Shown: positions 10,192 to 18,846 of the stretch, piece after piece
Numbering within the stretch: the stretch's first letter is position 1
Layout: the number at the start of each line of letters is the position of its first letter
Source: a bacterium
GTDB lineage: Bacteria; Fidelibacterota; UBA8477; JABMPR01
NCBI GenBank assembly: GCA_013202895.1
Contig: JABMPR010000112.1
Location: 1 to 47,835 of the forward strand
Length of the DNA stretch: 47,835 nucleotides
Reading direction: 5' to 3'
Made by a program: the position numbers and the translations under genes
The notes under the pieces: model-generated
What the model saw: the letters and a program-made list of their open reading frames with translations, nothing else
Told to the model about the DNA's origin: nothing
Databases searched by the model: none

Positions 10192-12288
10192 ATGAACTCT
10201 ACCTTGAATAAAGATCGAATTAAAAAACTTCGCAGAAGACTGAATTATCGGCGGGCGCGATACGTCTGGCTGCAAAACATCTTATTTAGAATGAAATCAT
10301 TTGATCAACTCTTTGTTATCATAATGGCCACATTAATTGGGGTTTTTGCCGGTGTAATTTCAGCTGGATTTCGGACACTCATTGGTTCCTTTCGACATTT
10401 ATTTTGGGGGGATGGGGCTCTCATCGATGTAGTCATGGCTGCCCCTGTATACCTTAAAATTGCTATCCCGGCCTTTGGGGGCGCGATGGTTGCCTGGTTC
10501 GTAAATAGATATGCCCCTGAAGCCAAGGGTCATGGTGTTCCGGAGGTCATGAATGCCGTGGCAACCCAAAATGGCTTCATCAGGATGCGCGTTGTGATTA
10601 TTAAAGCCCTTGCCTCTGCTATGTCGATAGCATCAGGAGCCTCAGTAGGTCGAGAAGGACCCATTGTACAGATCGGTTCTGCTTTTGGTTCCTCGGTTGG
10701 ACAACTTTTTCAAGTCTCGGTGCGGCGTATGAAAACCTTTATTGGTTGTGGCGCTGCTGCTGGCATAGCTGCCACATTTAACGCGCCGATTGCCGGCGCC
10801 ATTTTTGCTTCAGAGGTGATCCTGGGCGATTTCAGTGCTGCTGCTATCGGACCTATCATTATCGCATCTGTCTTTGGAACGGTCATAAGTCGGGCACTCT
10901 ATGGTGACTTCCCCGCTTTTATTCCTCCTGAATACAGTCTGCATTCTCCTGTCGAGATTATATTTTATATCGTTTTAGGAATTGCGACGGGTTTTGTTGC
11001 CTGGTTTTTTGTGAGATCGCTGTATAAGACGGAGGATCTATTTGATGCCTGGAAAGCACCTGTTGTAGTTAAGGGTCTTCTGGGTGGTGCTTTACTTGGT
11101 GGAGTAGCTGTTTATCTACCTCAGATCCTGGGTGTGGGATATGAAACTATGGAATCCGTTTTAAGCGGTCATCTTGGTTTAACCCTTGCTGCAGGTCTGG
11201 TATTAGCAAAGATTTTTGCCACTGGCTTATCATTAGGTTTTGGTGCTTCGGGGGGCGTCTTCGCCCCCTCCCTCTTTATTGGGTCTATGCTGGGTGGTGC
11301 TTTGGGTACAATTATTCATTCGCTTTTCCCTGAAATAACAGCCAGCAGTGGTGCCTACGCTCTGGTTGGGATGGCTGCAATGGTCGCCGCCACCACCCAT
11401 GCTCCTGTTACCGCTGTCCTAATTATTTTCGAGATGACCAGCGAATATTCAGTAATTCTACCGTTGATGATTTCAAGCATCATTGCCATGGTTATTTCCT
11501 CTCGTCTCCTTGACGGTTCAAATATTTACACCATGAAGCTGAAAAGGCGTGGAATCGATATTTATGGTGGAAAAGACATCAACATTCTGGACCAGATCAA
11601 AGTTCATTCGCTTAAGAAGAAAATTGTGGATACCGTTTCCGAGACTCTAACTCTGAAGGGACTACTGGAAAAAATGTCAGTCAGTTCAGCTCTCAACTTT
11701 TATGTAAAGGATCAAGCGGGCCAATTGACGGGTATCATCACACAGTCTGCCATGCGGCGCTTTCTCAATCATCATGAGGCTGTTCCAGAAGATGCCACTG
11801 TGCGTGATATGATGAACCGTAAGTTCGAGGTGATTAGTGACGAGACACCTATCCACGACGTTCTCCGTAAGATGATTGAGATGGATCTGGAGGCATTACC
11901 TGTCATAGATGCTGAGCACATGTTAAGTGGTGAGGTTGAACGTAGCACTATCGTCCATCAATATCAGGAATTACTGATTCAAGCGGAGTCGACCCGGGCC
12001 ATGGCTGATTCCATGAAATTTATTCAGAAACCCTATCATGAAAAATCAGAGGTCATCCCGGGTTTCTTTCTGGCCCGGATCAATGCGCCTTCCACCTTTG
12101 TAAATCAATCCATAAGGTCACTTAATGTGAGACAGTCGTATGGAGTAGATATTCTGCTTATACGTCGAGACAGGGCTGGGAAGGGTGTTGATATTATTCC
12201 GGCTGTAAATGAGAAAATGCAGTTGTCAGATCAGCTACTGATCTTCGGCGAGCAGGACAAAGTTGAAAAGCTCTGTTCCATCCTTTAA
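10192..12288 (+). CDS. CLC-family chloride channel/transporter with CBS domains and C-terminal TrkA-C-like domain
   Basis: GHGVPEVMNA, GREGPIVQIGSAFGS, FNAPIAGAIFASEVILG, GFGASGGVFAPSLFIGSMLG; CBS-like region; C-terminal RSLNVRQSYGVDILLIRRD...LSDQLLIFG resembles TrkA-C. Confidence 0.92.
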   Translation: MNSTLNKDRIKKLRRRLNYRRARYVWLQNILFRMKSFDQLFVIIMATLIGVFAGVISAGFRTLIGSFRHLFWGDGALIDVVMAAPVYLKIAIPAFGGAMVAWFVNRYAPEAKGHGVPEVMNAVATQNGFIRMRVVIIKALASAMSIASGASVGREGPIVQIGSAFGSSVGQLFQVSVRRMKTFIGCGAAAGIAATFNAPIAGAIFASEVILGDFSAAAIGPIIIASVFGTVISRALYGDFPAFIPPEYSLHSPVEIIFYIVLGIATGFVAWFFVRSLYKTEDLFDAWKAPVVVKGLLGGALLGGVAVYLPQILGVGYETMESVLSGHLGLTLAAGLVLAKIFATGLSLGFGASGGVFAPSLFIGSMLGGALGTIIHSLFPEITASSGAYALVGMAAMVAATTHAPVTAVLIIFEMTSEYSVILPLMISSIIAMVISSRLLDGSNIYTMKLKRRGIDIYGGKDINILDQIKVHSLKKKIVDTVSETLTLKGLLEKMSVSSALNFYVKDQAGQLTGIITQSAMRRFLNHHEAVPEDATVRDMMNRKFEVISDETPIHDVLRKMIEMDLEALPVIDAEHMLSGEVERSTIVHQYQELLIQAESTRAMADSMKFIQKPYHEKSEVIPGFFLARINAPSTFVNQSIRSLNVRQSYGVDILLIRRDRAGKGVDIIPAVNEKMQLSDQLLIFGEQDKVEKLCSIL

Positions 12289-12388
12289 AAAAGTATTCCC
12301 TTATCACACTTAGAGCATAAATCTTAGAAAAGTAGCGCCCAATCTCCCAAATGGGTTTCGGGTATATATTTTTCTTTTTGTGTTGCAA

Positions 12389-12406
12389 TTGAGACTGGTT
12401 CTCATT
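12389..12406 (+). promoter_or_regulatory. Possible Fur-like operator
   Basis: TTGAGACTGGTTCTCATT: perfect TGAGA/TCTCA arms, resembling the core of Fur boxes, 43 nt upstream of the ATG at 12450. Confidence 0.35.
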
Positions 12407-12449
12407 ATTGTGAATGCATGTTAATTCAATCTAAAAGAAAGAAAAATAT

Positions 12450-13148
12450 ATGTTAAAAACCCTATTATTGATTACGCTTAATGTGCTTTTAAGCCTTCAA
12501 CTTGCTGCAGATGGCCGTCGGTATGTCTGGACCTATGAGTATCAAACACTACCTGGTGGGGAAGCTGAATTAGAATCCTACACTGAATTTTCGCATACAG
12601 ATACGGATTCCGGTCGTTTAGCAACAACCACACTTCAATACGAATACGAAATCGGTATGAACAATCGTTTTGATGTTGGGATTTATCAAAAATTTCAGCA
12701 GGACTCTGATTCCCCCATTGCCTATGATGGATTTAAAATTCGGTTCCGATATCGTTTAGGTGAAAAAGGTCGCTGGGCATTTGATCCGCTTCTTTATCTG
12801 GAATATAAAGACAACGCGGCATTTGATCATTCTACCCTAGAAACAAAACTGATACTGGCTCGCGATTTTGACCGTATCAATGTAGCCATAAATCCTGTAC
12901 TGGAATTTGAGTTTAAAGATGATGAAACTGAGCTTGAGTTTGAAATTAGCGGGGGTATCAGTTACGCTCTTCACCCTCTTATTTCAATGGGTCTTGAAGC
13001 GAAGGGTAATGCAGATGAATTTTATTGGGGTCCCACACTTTCCCATGGAAAAAACGATCTTTGGTTTGCCCTGGGATTACTCTTGCCTGCTAAAACGGAT
13101 AGCGGGGCTGATCGCAAGTTTCGTTTTATCATTGGAGTCGGGCTTTAA
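12450..13148 (+). CDS. Predicted secreted / outer-membrane beta-structured protein, unknown function
   Basis: Signal peptide MLKTLLLITLNVLLSLQLAADG, then alternating-hydrophobicity strands (RFDVGIYQKFQQ, FKIRFRYRLG) ending FRFIIGVGL. Confidence 0.6.
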   Translation: MLKTLLLITLNVLLSLQLAADGRRYVWTYEYQTLPGGEAELESYTEFSHTDTDSGRLATTTLQYEYEIGMNNRFDVGIYQKFQQDSDSPIAYDGFKIRFRYRLGEKGRWAFDPLLYLEYKDNAAFDHSTLETKLILARDFDRINVAINPVLEFEFKDDETELEFEISGGISYALHPLISMGLEAKGNADEFYWGPTLSHGKNDLWFALGLLLPAKTDSGADRKFRFIIGVGL

Positions 13149-13167
13149 TCCACCTGCATCTCAGAAA

Positions 13168-13629
13168 TTAGGTTTTGGACCAGTAATCTTTCATCAATTC
13201 TGACACCCAGCCCGGTTGCTCAACGTTTTGAGGTAAAAATTGCAGGAAAACTGGTTTTATATCCAGTACAGGTGTTCCATTGACGGCATCTAGTCCTTGA
13301 ACTATCAAAGTATTTCCCTCTACACCGATGACCTGTGCAGTTGTTAAACCAATGGCATTGGGGTGATAAACAGATCTCTGAGCCAATAGGCCAATATCTG
13401 GCCATTCAGGATTATTTCTTGGATGTCTGGTAACTGGAAGTTCATGACCTTCAGATAGTTGATCAAAATAAAAAACCACTTCCACATGTGAAAAGTCTGC
13501 TAATCCTTTAATTAGATCCGCTTCATAATCCTCATTTAATATGATGCGTGAAACAACCCCGCCCCAATCATCATCACGCAAATCCTTTCTGTCGTTTGAC
13601 ACCTGAGCGATTGGGCTAAATGTGATCAT
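13168..13629 (-). CDS. TrmO/TsaA-like tRNA methyltransferase
   Basis: ITFSPIAQVSN, LADFSHVEVVFYFDQL, VTRHPRNNPEWPDIGLLAQRSVYHPNAIGLTTAQVIGVEGNTLIVQGLDAVNGTPVLDIKPV matches the TsaA (TrmO) family. ORF start trimmed to the ATG at 13629. Confidence 0.85.
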   Translation of the reverse strand: MITFSPIAQVSNDRKDLRDDDWGGVVSRIILNEDYEADLIKGLADFSHVEVVFYFDQLSEGHELPVTRHPRNNPEWPDIGLLAQRSVYHPNAIGLTTAQVIGVEGNTLIVQGLDAVNGTPVLDIKPVFLQFLPQNVEQPGWVSELMKDYWSKT

Positions 13630-13639
13630 CGGCTTCACT

Positions 13640-15628
13640 TTATTTAAGCAGAAGAATCTTTTGAATTGCCACCTGACTGCCTGATTCAAGCTGGCAAAAA
13701 TATACACCCGCCTCGGCAGAATGTCCCGCTTCATCGATACTGTTCCAGATGACATCATAATTTCCCCTAGATTGAATAGTACTCACCAAGCGTACGACTT
13801 CCCTTCCGGAAATATCAATGATGCTCAGGTTAACAGGTCCGTCCACATCCAGACTATAGGGAATGGTCGTCATGGGATTAAATGGATTTGGGTAATTTGC
13901 ACCCAGCTGGAACTCGAGGGGTCCTTGCAACTCATCTTCAACCAGGCCAACTACATAATCGGTTGTTTTTAAAATCCAATTATCCGGATCCAGCACCAGG
14001 TCAGTAACGATTTCCCCTGGGGGAATCTGAAAATGGAAAGTCATAAATGATTCATTTATTCTGATAACTGTATCTATCACTGATGCTGTCGTTGTAATTC
14101 TAAAATCAACAGGCATATCGAATGTGAGCCCTGATTGAATAGTCTGGACCAGGAGATCCTGTCCGGTCTGCGCCCGATAGGCTCGATAATTCGGATGGTT
14201 TGCTCCATAAATCCACTGCTGGAAATAATTCTCCAGGTCAAGACCACTCACGTCCTCGCAAACAATCTGAAACTGCTCCGTTGTGGCTGTGGAATACTTG
14301 TAATCGGGGTGATTAGAGTAAGTTTGCAGAATTTCAAAAAAGGTATCGTCCCCTACGATATGACGTAGCATATGCAGCACCCAGGCTGCCTTATCATAAG
14401 AAAGGTGAGAGTCAAAAATATCCGTTTCCGTATCTTCTACATAAATGGTTCCCGCTCCAAGCCAAACCAGCTCGGCCATCTTCTCGTGATATCCCGTAAT
14501 GCCATAACGTTCTTCCCACCACAATGCTTCTGCATAGCGAGCAAAGCCTTCATTGAGCCAGATATGATGATAACTGAAACAGGTGATCATATCCCCGTAC
14601 CACATGTGTGCCAGTTCATGGCATACCCTACGCTCGGTAGGATTACCCATAGATGTCAGCGTTTGGTGCTCCATCCCCCAGCTCTTTCCCCATTCTGCAT
14701 GTCCATATTTCTCACCCATAAACGGGTATGGTCCAAATTGATCAGCATACAAAGTGATCATGTCTGGGAGCAGGAGATAGTTATCAGTCATATAATAGGG
14801 GTCGGGATCGTCTGGAGGATTATAAGTGTAGAAAAGAATGGGAAGGGTGTCATTGTTTGCATCGACATATTCATCTCCCCATTCATAGAACTCATAGATG
14901 GACAGTGATACAAGATAGCTGGCTATGGGATATCCAACATGCCAAGCCCAGGTTTTAGTTCCATCCCCATTATCCTGAGTTGATACAAGTCGACCATTTG
15001 AGGCAACCGTCATATAATCAGCGATGGTCACCACAATATCTACTGAATCCGCTTTATCTCTCGGGTAATCCACACAGGGCCACCAATCACGGGCATCATA
15101 GGGCTGGGAAATGGTCCAAATCGCTCTTAGCCCATATTCATAGTCCCAATTGAAGCCTTGATTATCATGGTTTGAGGCTGGACCAGATTCTGAAAACACC
15201 TGAACCGAGAACTCTTGCCCCGTTTCAATTTCTTCCAGAATAGGGATCTGAAGCAGATCACTATCGTGATAGAACAAGCTGGTGTCACCATCGAGCAGTA
15301 CGGTGTTAACAGTGATGTTACCCACTCCCAGATTATCTGTGGAGTAATCGAGTTCTATCATCTCCAGGGTGGAATCCAGGACTTTGAGTTCAATTAAAAA
15401 CTCATTTGTCATTGATGTTGAAGGAATATCCATGTCAAAATTTAAACCATAATACAAGACATCAATCTTCTGTTGTTCTGTAGTGGGGATTATATCCCTT
15501 AGAAATGCAGTTTTCTGAGCTCGACCACAGGGTTTCTCTTCTTCAAAAAAAGCAAAAGCAGATGAGGCGCTAAAAATTAAACTCAGCAGGCCAAGTAAAA
15601 TTTGATGGATCAGGTTATTTTTGCTCAT
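13640..15628 (-). CDS. Secreted M1-family metallopeptidase with T9SS-type C-terminal sorting domain
   Basis: HELAHMWYGDMI (HExxH) then NEGFARYAEALWWEE; signal peptide; C-terminus LGANYPNPFNPMTTIPYSL...GVYFCQLESGSQVAIQKILLLK. Confidence 0.92.
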   Translation of the reverse strand: MSKNNLIHQILLGLLSLIFSASSAFAFFEEEKPCGRAQKTAFLRDIIPTTEQQKIDVLYYGLNFDMDIPSTSMTNEFLIELKVLDSTLEMIELDYSTDNLGVGNITVNTVLLDGDTSLFYHDSDLLQIPILEEIETGQEFSVQVFSESGPASNHDNQGFNWDYEYGLRAIWTISQPYDARDWWPCVDYPRDKADSVDIVVTIADYMTVASNGRLVSTQDNGDGTKTWAWHVGYPIASYLVSLSIYEFYEWGDEYVDANNDTLPILFYTYNPPDDPDPYYMTDNYLLLPDMITLYADQFGPYPFMGEKYGHAEWGKSWGMEHQTLTSMGNPTERRVCHELAHMWYGDMITCFSYHHIWLNEGFARYAEALWWEERYGITGYHEKMAELVWLGAGTIYVEDTETDIFDSHLSYDKAAWVLHMLRHIVGDDTFFEILQTYSNHPDYKYSTATTEQFQIVCEDVSGLDLENYFQQWIYGANHPNYRAYRAQTGQDLLVQTIQSGLTFDMPVDFRITTTASVIDTVIRINESFMTFHFQIPPGEIVTDLVLDPDNWILKTTDYVVGLVEDELQGPLEFQLGANYPNPFNPMTTIPYSLDVDGPVNLSIIDISGREVVRLVSTIQSRGNYDVIWNSIDEAGHSAEAGVYFCQLESGSQVAIQKILLLK

Positions 15629-16335
15629 AATTCTCCCCTTAAATAAGCTTGTCTTCTGTTTTCTGGAAATTTTTCTATGGCATATCTCAGCATGGTACGG
15701 GGCATGGTTTTATAATGTTCGACAAGAAACTGCTCCTCTGCTGGCCGACTGCGATTTCCAATCTCGCGCAGCATCCATCCCACAGCTTTGTGAATTAAAT
15801 CCTCACCATCATGCAGGAGGATTTCTGAAATCTCCAGAGTATCCTGAAATTCTTCCTGACGAATAAAATAATATGTTGCTATGACAGCTATGCGTCGCTC
15901 CCATAAAGCATTTGATTGTGCCAGCGAGCGCAGGTGTGACCGGTCTTTGTCAAACAGGTAGTGTCCCACAATCTGGAGTGCTGAGCTGTCTACCAGATCC
16001 CAGTTATTAATATGGGCTACATTTGCCAGATAATCATTATAGATTTGGGCTTTCTCATGCACACCTGCCCTGTCAAATAGATTCACAAGCAGAAATAAGG
16101 CTGTGAGCCGGGCTTCGTGATACTTTGATTGCAAAAGTTTCAAGGCATCTTTGCGGGTTGTCTGCTTGAAGCGTCTAGCTAATGCCCGCTGTGTGGGGAC
16201 TTTGATCCCCAGAAAGATATCACCTTCCCCGTATTCACCTTTTCCAGTTTTAAAGAATCTTTGGGAGTTTTGAGCCCGGACCGGGTCGCCCAGTTCCTTG
16301 AGCTCTTTTAGTATCTGATCGGCAAGACTTGACAT
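15625..16335 (-). CDS. AlkD-like DNA alkylation repair protein
   Basis: FFKTGKGEYGEGDIFLGIKVPTQR, NNWDLVDSSALQIVGHYL, WERRIAVIATYYFIRQ, HKAVGWMLREIG; 4-nt overlap with the M1 peptidase start. Confidence 0.9.
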   Translation of the reverse strand: MSSLADQILKELKELGDPVRAQNSQRFFKTGKGEYGEGDIFLGIKVPTQRALARRFKQTTRKDALKLLQSKYHEARLTALFLLVNLFDRAGVHEKAQIYNDYLANVAHINNWDLVDSSALQIVGHYLFDKDRSHLRSLAQSNALWERRIAVIATYYFIRQEEFQDTLEISEILLHDGEDLIHKAVGWMLREIGNRSRPAEEQFLVEHYKTMPRTMLRYAIEKFPENRRQAYLRGEL

Positions 16336-16428
16336 ATAATAACCTTCACATTGAGGGGGCAAGGTAGGGCTGAATCCAGGTGTCTTGAAGAACTATCATG
16401 ATGAAACAAATTCTTTCCGAGATGGGAT

Positions 16429-17097
16429 TTAAAGTATGGACCATTTTTGTTTTTTTGCATACCTGGACAAACCGGCAGTGGGATTCACTACGACGGGGTA
16501 TCCAACATTCTCCATCAGAGGAATGTCCAGCTCAGAATTACCATAGGCGAAGGATATTGTCAGGTCAAGCCCCTGTTCTGCCGCAAGCTCTTGTGCTAAA
16601 ATAAGCTTGGTATCGCCGACACAAACCGGGCCATTAGGTCTTCCCGTCAACAAGCCATCAGGACCCATTTCAAGGTGCGTACAAAGTAAATGATCTATTC
16701 CAAGATCTTGTTTGACCGGTTGCAGGTAATAATCGATGGAGCCAGTAACCAAAACAGTTTGATGACCCTGTTTCTGATGCCAGCGCAGTTTTTTTATAAC
16801 CTCCGGGGCAAGATTGGGCCGCAAATATTCAAGATAGAAATCTTCAGCACTATCGATAAAGGGTTGTAAATCACGTCCCCTGTAAAAGCTCAACATAGCA
16901 TTAGCCATGATCTTTTCATTTATAAACCCGGCTTTTTTCAGGAGCATCACAATGATCATTTTAAGTATAAATGCTCTTGATAGATAACCCTGTTCACGTA
17001 AAACCTTAAACCCGATTCCCGCACTGTCAATGGCTAGAAGCGTCTCATCAAAATCAAAAAATGCTGCTGTAATGTTGGAATGATCTTTGGATGTCAT
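16429..17097 (-). CDS. HAD-superfamily IB hydrolase (phosphoserine phosphatase-like)
   Basis: AAFFDFDETLL motif I, VLVTGSIDYYLQP motif II, AYGNSELDIPLM motif IV. Confidence 0.85.
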   Translation of the reverse strand: MTSKDHSNITAAFFDFDETLLAIDSAGIGFKVLREQGYLSRAFILKMIIVMLLKKAGFINEKIMANAMLSFYRGRDLQPFIDSAEDFYLEYLRPNLAPEVIKKLRWHQKQGHQTVLVTGSIDYYLQPVKQDLGIDHLLCTHLEMGPDGLLTGRPNGPVCVGDTKLILAQELAAEQGLDLTISFAYGNSELDIPLMENVGYPVVVNPTAGLSRYAKKQKWSIL

Positions 17098-17283
17098 GGG
17101 CAATCTCAATTCTCGCGTTCGGCTGACAATTCGAACTCATTTTGAATCCGTATCTGGATAAACTATCATGATTAGCCCATCGATAAAGTTGTTTTTAACT
17201 GAGTTTTGATTCAATCTGGTTCTGGCAATATCTCTCATTCAAATAATGATGTGATTTTAACATCCCGTTTTTTCGGGAATGGT

Positions 17284-17310
17284 ATAAAGGTCCTTTTTAA
17301 GGGACTTTAT
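17284..17310 (-). terminator. Putative transcription terminator downstream of the selenoprotein candidate
   Basis: ATAAAG-g-TCC/GGA-CTTTAT stem (9 bp, one bulge), with a second stem TCCCG/CGGGA at 17263-17278. Confidence 0.45.
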
Positions 17311-17328
17311 TAGTGCATCATTTATTGT

Positions 17329-18171
17329 CTATTTTAGTAAGAGCAGTTTTTTAGATACCTGAGTTTCACCAGATCTCAACTGAGCCAGATAGACACCGCT
17401 GGGCAAAACAGAGCCATCCTCATCCAATGCATCCCAGAATATAGAATGGGATCCCGGATTCGCTTCTCTCTGCAATAAGATCCTGACTTTTCGACCTCGT
17501 TCATCAAAAATCGACAAGGATATGCTGGCTTTTATGCGGAGTTCATATTTTATCTCTGTTCCGGCATTAAAGGGATTGGGATGATTGGAAAGCAGCAGGT
17601 GTGTATCAGGCAATTCTATCTCGTTGATTTCATTCGGAGAAAGCAGATCGTCCAGGAAGGCTAAAATTGCCAATTCGTTGTAGCCAATCCCTGAATAACG
17701 CACCACACCATTTGTATCAATAATCACATTTCTGGGAACGACGCCATTTCCAAAATCACTCCAAATGGCTGTATTTCGATCATCTGCTATGGGATAGCTT
17801 GCACCAAGATCAGCCCATTCCTGACAGGTATAGGTGTTATAATGACTTCCCAGACTCAGGATTTTCAAACCCTCGTGCGAACGGGTCTGATGAAAATTTT
17901 CCAGGTGCGGAATCTCCGCACGGCAGGAACTTCACCACGAGCCAAAAAAGTTGATCCAGAGTACACGGTTCAATTCCCCTTCAGCAGGATTAAGGAGATC
18001 GCCCAGGGGTTCACTACCTTCAGCATTGGCACAATAAAAGACTGTCCGTTCGCGGGTCTCCTGATTAATAGTCTCACCTACCTCATATTGACCAAAAACT
18101 GTAGATTTGGCTATAAGCAATGCTGCTATCCACAGTACTGGTTTAATACTCCTAATATATGTTTCTATCAT
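17329..18171 (-). CDS. Candidate selenoprotein: secreted thioredoxin/TlpA-like protein with UxxC redox motif and T9SS-type sorting domain (in-frame TGA at 17932-17934 read as Sec80)
   Basis: Track ORFs 17932..18171 and 17329..17868 are in one frame separated by a single TGA. Joined protein: signal peptide, VLWINFFGSW-U-SSCRAEIPHLENFHQ, VVPRNVIIDTNGVVRYSG (cis-Pro motif), HPNPFNAGTEIKYEL...GVYLAQLRSGETQVSKKLLLLK. Strong SD GGAGG upstream of the ATG at 18171. Stem-loop directly after the TGA. Confidence 0.8.
17899..17931 (-). promoter_or_regulatory. Candidate bacterial SECIS stem-loop
   Basis: Immediately 3' of the TGA: AG-UUCC-UGCC-GUGCGGA-GAU-UCCGCAC-CU-GGAA. Perfect 7-bp upper stem, G-containing apical loop, 4-bp lower stem; 17 nt from UGA to the loop. 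Confidence 0.6.
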
Positions 18172-18289
18172 AATTCCTCCGTTTTCTACAGCCTTCTTTT
18201 TTGCCTATCTCCACTTTGGTTTAGCATCTACTTAGACTGGATCATGTTATCGAATCGGGATGATCCTGAGAATGCGACTGACATTCTCA

Positions 18290-18645
18290 TGGTGGGCACG
18301 AATAATTACATCCCAGATGATTGTTGCTTTGGTGGACATTTTCTACGAACGGACCGCCGCCCAGCAGCTGCTTCTCCAGGAGCCAAAGAAAGTCAACCAG
18401 ACCAGTTGGTTTCCACCCCCACTCTTTGTAAGCCCATATGCTAACATACTTCCACCACTCACATCATCGCATGCGCGCAGGGTCCGGTTAAGTATTTCCG
18501 GCGGGAGCGTGTTCCCAATAACAAACTCAGGCGGTATTTGAGCTGACAGCGAGTTCACAAGTATGCTGATAAACAGGCTGCCCCTATAAAGGAAGCCCCA
18601 TACCAGTGAATTTGTGGCATACCGCCTGAGATAATCTTTGTTCAT
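18290..18645 (-). pseudogene. Decayed and truncated paralogue of the thioredoxin-like selenoprotein candidate
   Basis: LVWLTFFGSWRSSC aligns with VLWINFFGSWUSSC. Codon at 18375-18373 is AGA where the intact copy has TGA. A 1-nt frameshift follows; the shifted frame reads VENVHQSNNH, matching LENFHQTRSH. No thioredoxin C-terminal half follows. Confidence 0.7.
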
Positions 18646-18846
18646 ATCGGGAATATATTAATCATCTATCTATGCAAAATTTGTCAGTCTACTGACAAAT
18701 GCAAAATCAGGAGCAGAAAAGGGCGGAGTAAATTTGAATGTCTGCGATATATCATTAAAATCAAAATATTTTTAATAATTCTGATGCTTTTGCAGTAATA
18801 TTTTAGATATTTTAGCAGTTGATAAAAACATTTCAGGAGAACATCG

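Noticed and set aside
14372-14908. 178-aa + strand ORF opposite the M1 peptidase
   Set aside because: Antisense to the catalytic region encoding HELAH; no independent support.
17932-18171. Treating the two thioredoxin fragments as separate genes or a simple pseudogene
   Set aside because: The frame is continuous, the TGA falls exactly on the redox Cys position, the downstream half is intact and a stem-loop follows. A nonsense mutation remains the main alternative and is stated as such.
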